Under the pieces are notes generated by a model that did no database searches, was not told the origin of the DNA, and worked only from the letters and a program-made list of their open reading frames with translations. This document shows, piece after piece, positions 62,461-64,000 of a stretch of DNA of 64,000 nucleotides. This DNA comes from Polytrichum commune. Its lineage: Eukaryota; Streptophyta; Polytrichopsida; Polytrichales; Polytrichaceae. Within the stretch, counting starts at the first letter, position 1; the number at the start of each line of letters is the position of its first letter. The stretch covers positions 9,362,001 to 9,426,000 of the forward strand of contig OX485803.1 in NCBI GenBank assembly GCA_950295325.1. Direction: 5' to 3'. The position numbers were made by a program, and so were the translations under genes.

Positions 62461-64000
62461 CGCCGCTTTCTCTTAGGATATCTTTCATCCTTGCCAAATC
62501 TCTCAACACGGCCATCATTCTCCGCCGGAATTTCGATTCTCTCCTCATTTGCGACAAAATGATCTCCCACTTGCTCCTCACGCTTCTTACCATCATCACA
62601 CAAATATGATTTAAAATATTCATACACAACAACCTCCATAGATCCTTCATTTCTCCCACTTGGACGCATCTCCATAGCATTTCCAACGCTTGTGTGATCC
62701 TCCATGAGTACCACATATCTATATTTTATGATACTTTTAGTTTGTAAACCAATTAGTCCTCTCACAATAACCCAAAATTTTTAAAAATTATATCCTTTGC
62801 ATTGATTATACCTATTTCTTCATCTAGCACTATTGCGTAGGCAACACATCCAAACGTACATATATGTACAATGCAAGGTTTTTTTCCACTTCATACTTCC
62901 TCGGGCGAAATGGAATCCAATGCACTTATTGAACAACGGTTTCGTGGATAAACCTCATTAATCACTGCTTTTGCCCAAAACGATTTGTTGAGGTTTTGAG
63001 CATGAAGCATGCTTATTTTCATCTCCACAATGATAAGATTTGTACACTCCGCCACTCCGTTTTGTAAAAACATATACGTGGTAGCAACAGTATCAAAGTT
63101 TGAGCGCGCCATGTCCTATTCGAGGTAGTTTTCACTTCATGCACCTTCATAAAATTAATTTTGTACAAGTTACATTTGTGTGGTGCAATCGTAATGGCTT
63201 CCCCGCTGGCTTAAAATTTGACAATACATTCATTTAGGTTGAATAAGATTTTTAAACAGTTCGAAACAAGTTTGCTCACCGAGAGCAAATTGGCATACAC
63301 TTTGGAAACGTAGAATATATATATTTTTATGCAAATTTGGTTGATTTTACGTTCTAAAATTGCTTCCACAACAATGAATCACATTTAGATAGCTTGGACA
63401 ACGTTATTATCACCCAAATGTACATTGTGTGAAGTAATTACGTATCAAATGCGGCCTTACGCGAAATTATATATTTCTAGGCTCTTGTATTCATTATCCA
63501 TTTATACATGCTCTTGGAATGTACTTCGTTATGCATTACAAATGTGTAGTCGTCATCATCCTTTATATTATTTGTTTGTATTATTTTCTTTTTTTTTGTT
63601 TTCAACCAAAAATGCACAACTTGGCCTGGTTTGCCAAAATAGAAACACGATTCTTCACCTTGGTGCGGAAATGCATTGCCGCCTTTCTTTTGTTGCAACA
63701 CCATGGTGGCATCCTTACATTGGATTCCTTCTCCTTGCATTTTGACATCTCATGCATCAAACGCACCTTCATATAGTCCATCGTAAGTTCCTTCATTGGC
63801 ATCGTCTCCATGATGGTGGTAATAAAGTATTTATACGACGCCGGTAAGCTCTCGAGCAAGGTCATGATAATGTCTTCGTCTTTCATTGGTACCTTCAAAC
63901 AAGGGAGTTATTCCACAAACGCCTTGATTTTGTTAACATGGTCCAACAAGTCGTCTCCCTCTTGCATTTTGCACGTGAAATTTTTACAACGAATGAAGAA
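62461..64000 (-). pseudogene. Copia retrotransposon gag and integrase part, running off the right edge
   Basis: Minus strand, 5' end beyond the window. At 63898-63602 is the gag helical domain with IIMTLLESLPASYKY and LTMDYMKVRLMHEMSK. At 63112-62891 is the integrase core end with NGVAECTNLIIVEM, LHAQNLNKSFWAKAV and ALDSISPEEV. At 62765-62461 is the integrase-RT linker ending in the basic KRKRRPHG stretch, where element 2 inserted. The rest of pol resumes at 47589. Frames shift several times, so it is dead. Confidence 0.85.

Overview
The window is repeat-rich, A+T-rich, intron-bearing nuclear DNA of a land plant. The evidence is plant-type Copia, Mutator-like (MULE), pogo and hAT transposons, exon fragments resembling HASTY (the plant exportin-5 homologue), and TATA boxes and GT-AG introns. 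No ordinary intact host gene was found. The species cannot be fixed from the sequence; a seed-free plant with a large genome is a guess.

Positions 1-34508 are old, decayed intergenic DNA. They hold a Tc1/mariner-type nonautonomous element with a TA target duplication (8059-8822), a MITE (9069-9294), a rotted hAT-like transposase (15650-17220, minus), a pogo-like deletion derivative with a CENP-B-type N-terminus (22376-22982), two copies of one MITE family in opposite orientation (23678-24002 and 24995-25317), a perfect 22-bp hairpin, an inverted pair of a 0.6-kb dispersed repeat, and HASTY-like exon remnants (28201-28896).

Positions 34509-64000 are a nest. A minus-strand Copia retrotransposon (3' end near 46321, gag running off the right edge) is split in its pol gene by a 14.85-kb element (47600-62450, element 2). 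An 11.73-kb relative (34519-46248, element 1) lies just beyond the Copia stop codon, probably in its 3' region. Each large element has imperfect terminal inverted repeats starting GGGGAGTGCTATCTT, a perfect 10-bp target-site duplication (CTCTCCGGAC or TCCGTGCGGA), and a plus-strand MULE-type transposase with an N-terminal Cys/His DNA-binding region, a DDE-like core and a C-terminal SWIM zinc finger.

The notable part is the cargo. On the opposite strand both elements carry a multi-exon gene for a protein with a ParB/sulfiredoxin-like domain (WDGNHRF signature) followed by a beta-class N4/N6 DNA methyltransferase-like domain. This order resembles ParB-methylase proteins of bacteria and phages. 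Element 2 also carries a protein kinase gene; element 1 has a different unrecognised exon. Between cargo and transposase each element has an array of palindromes sharing the core TGTGCG-N4-CGCACA (about 18 in element 1, 5 in element 2), with the length and symmetry of a ParB site. The transposase and 3' modules are nearly the same in the two elements while the cargo is very different. Both copies carry stops and frameshifts, so they read as recently dead members of a family whose active members should exist elsewhere in the genome.

A possible working model (inference) is that the transposase moves the element while the ParB-methylase protein, perhaps with the kinase, acts on the element's own palindrome array, for example in copy control or escape from silencing. 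Plant VANDAL MULEs, which carry anti-silencing proteins, are the nearest precedent.
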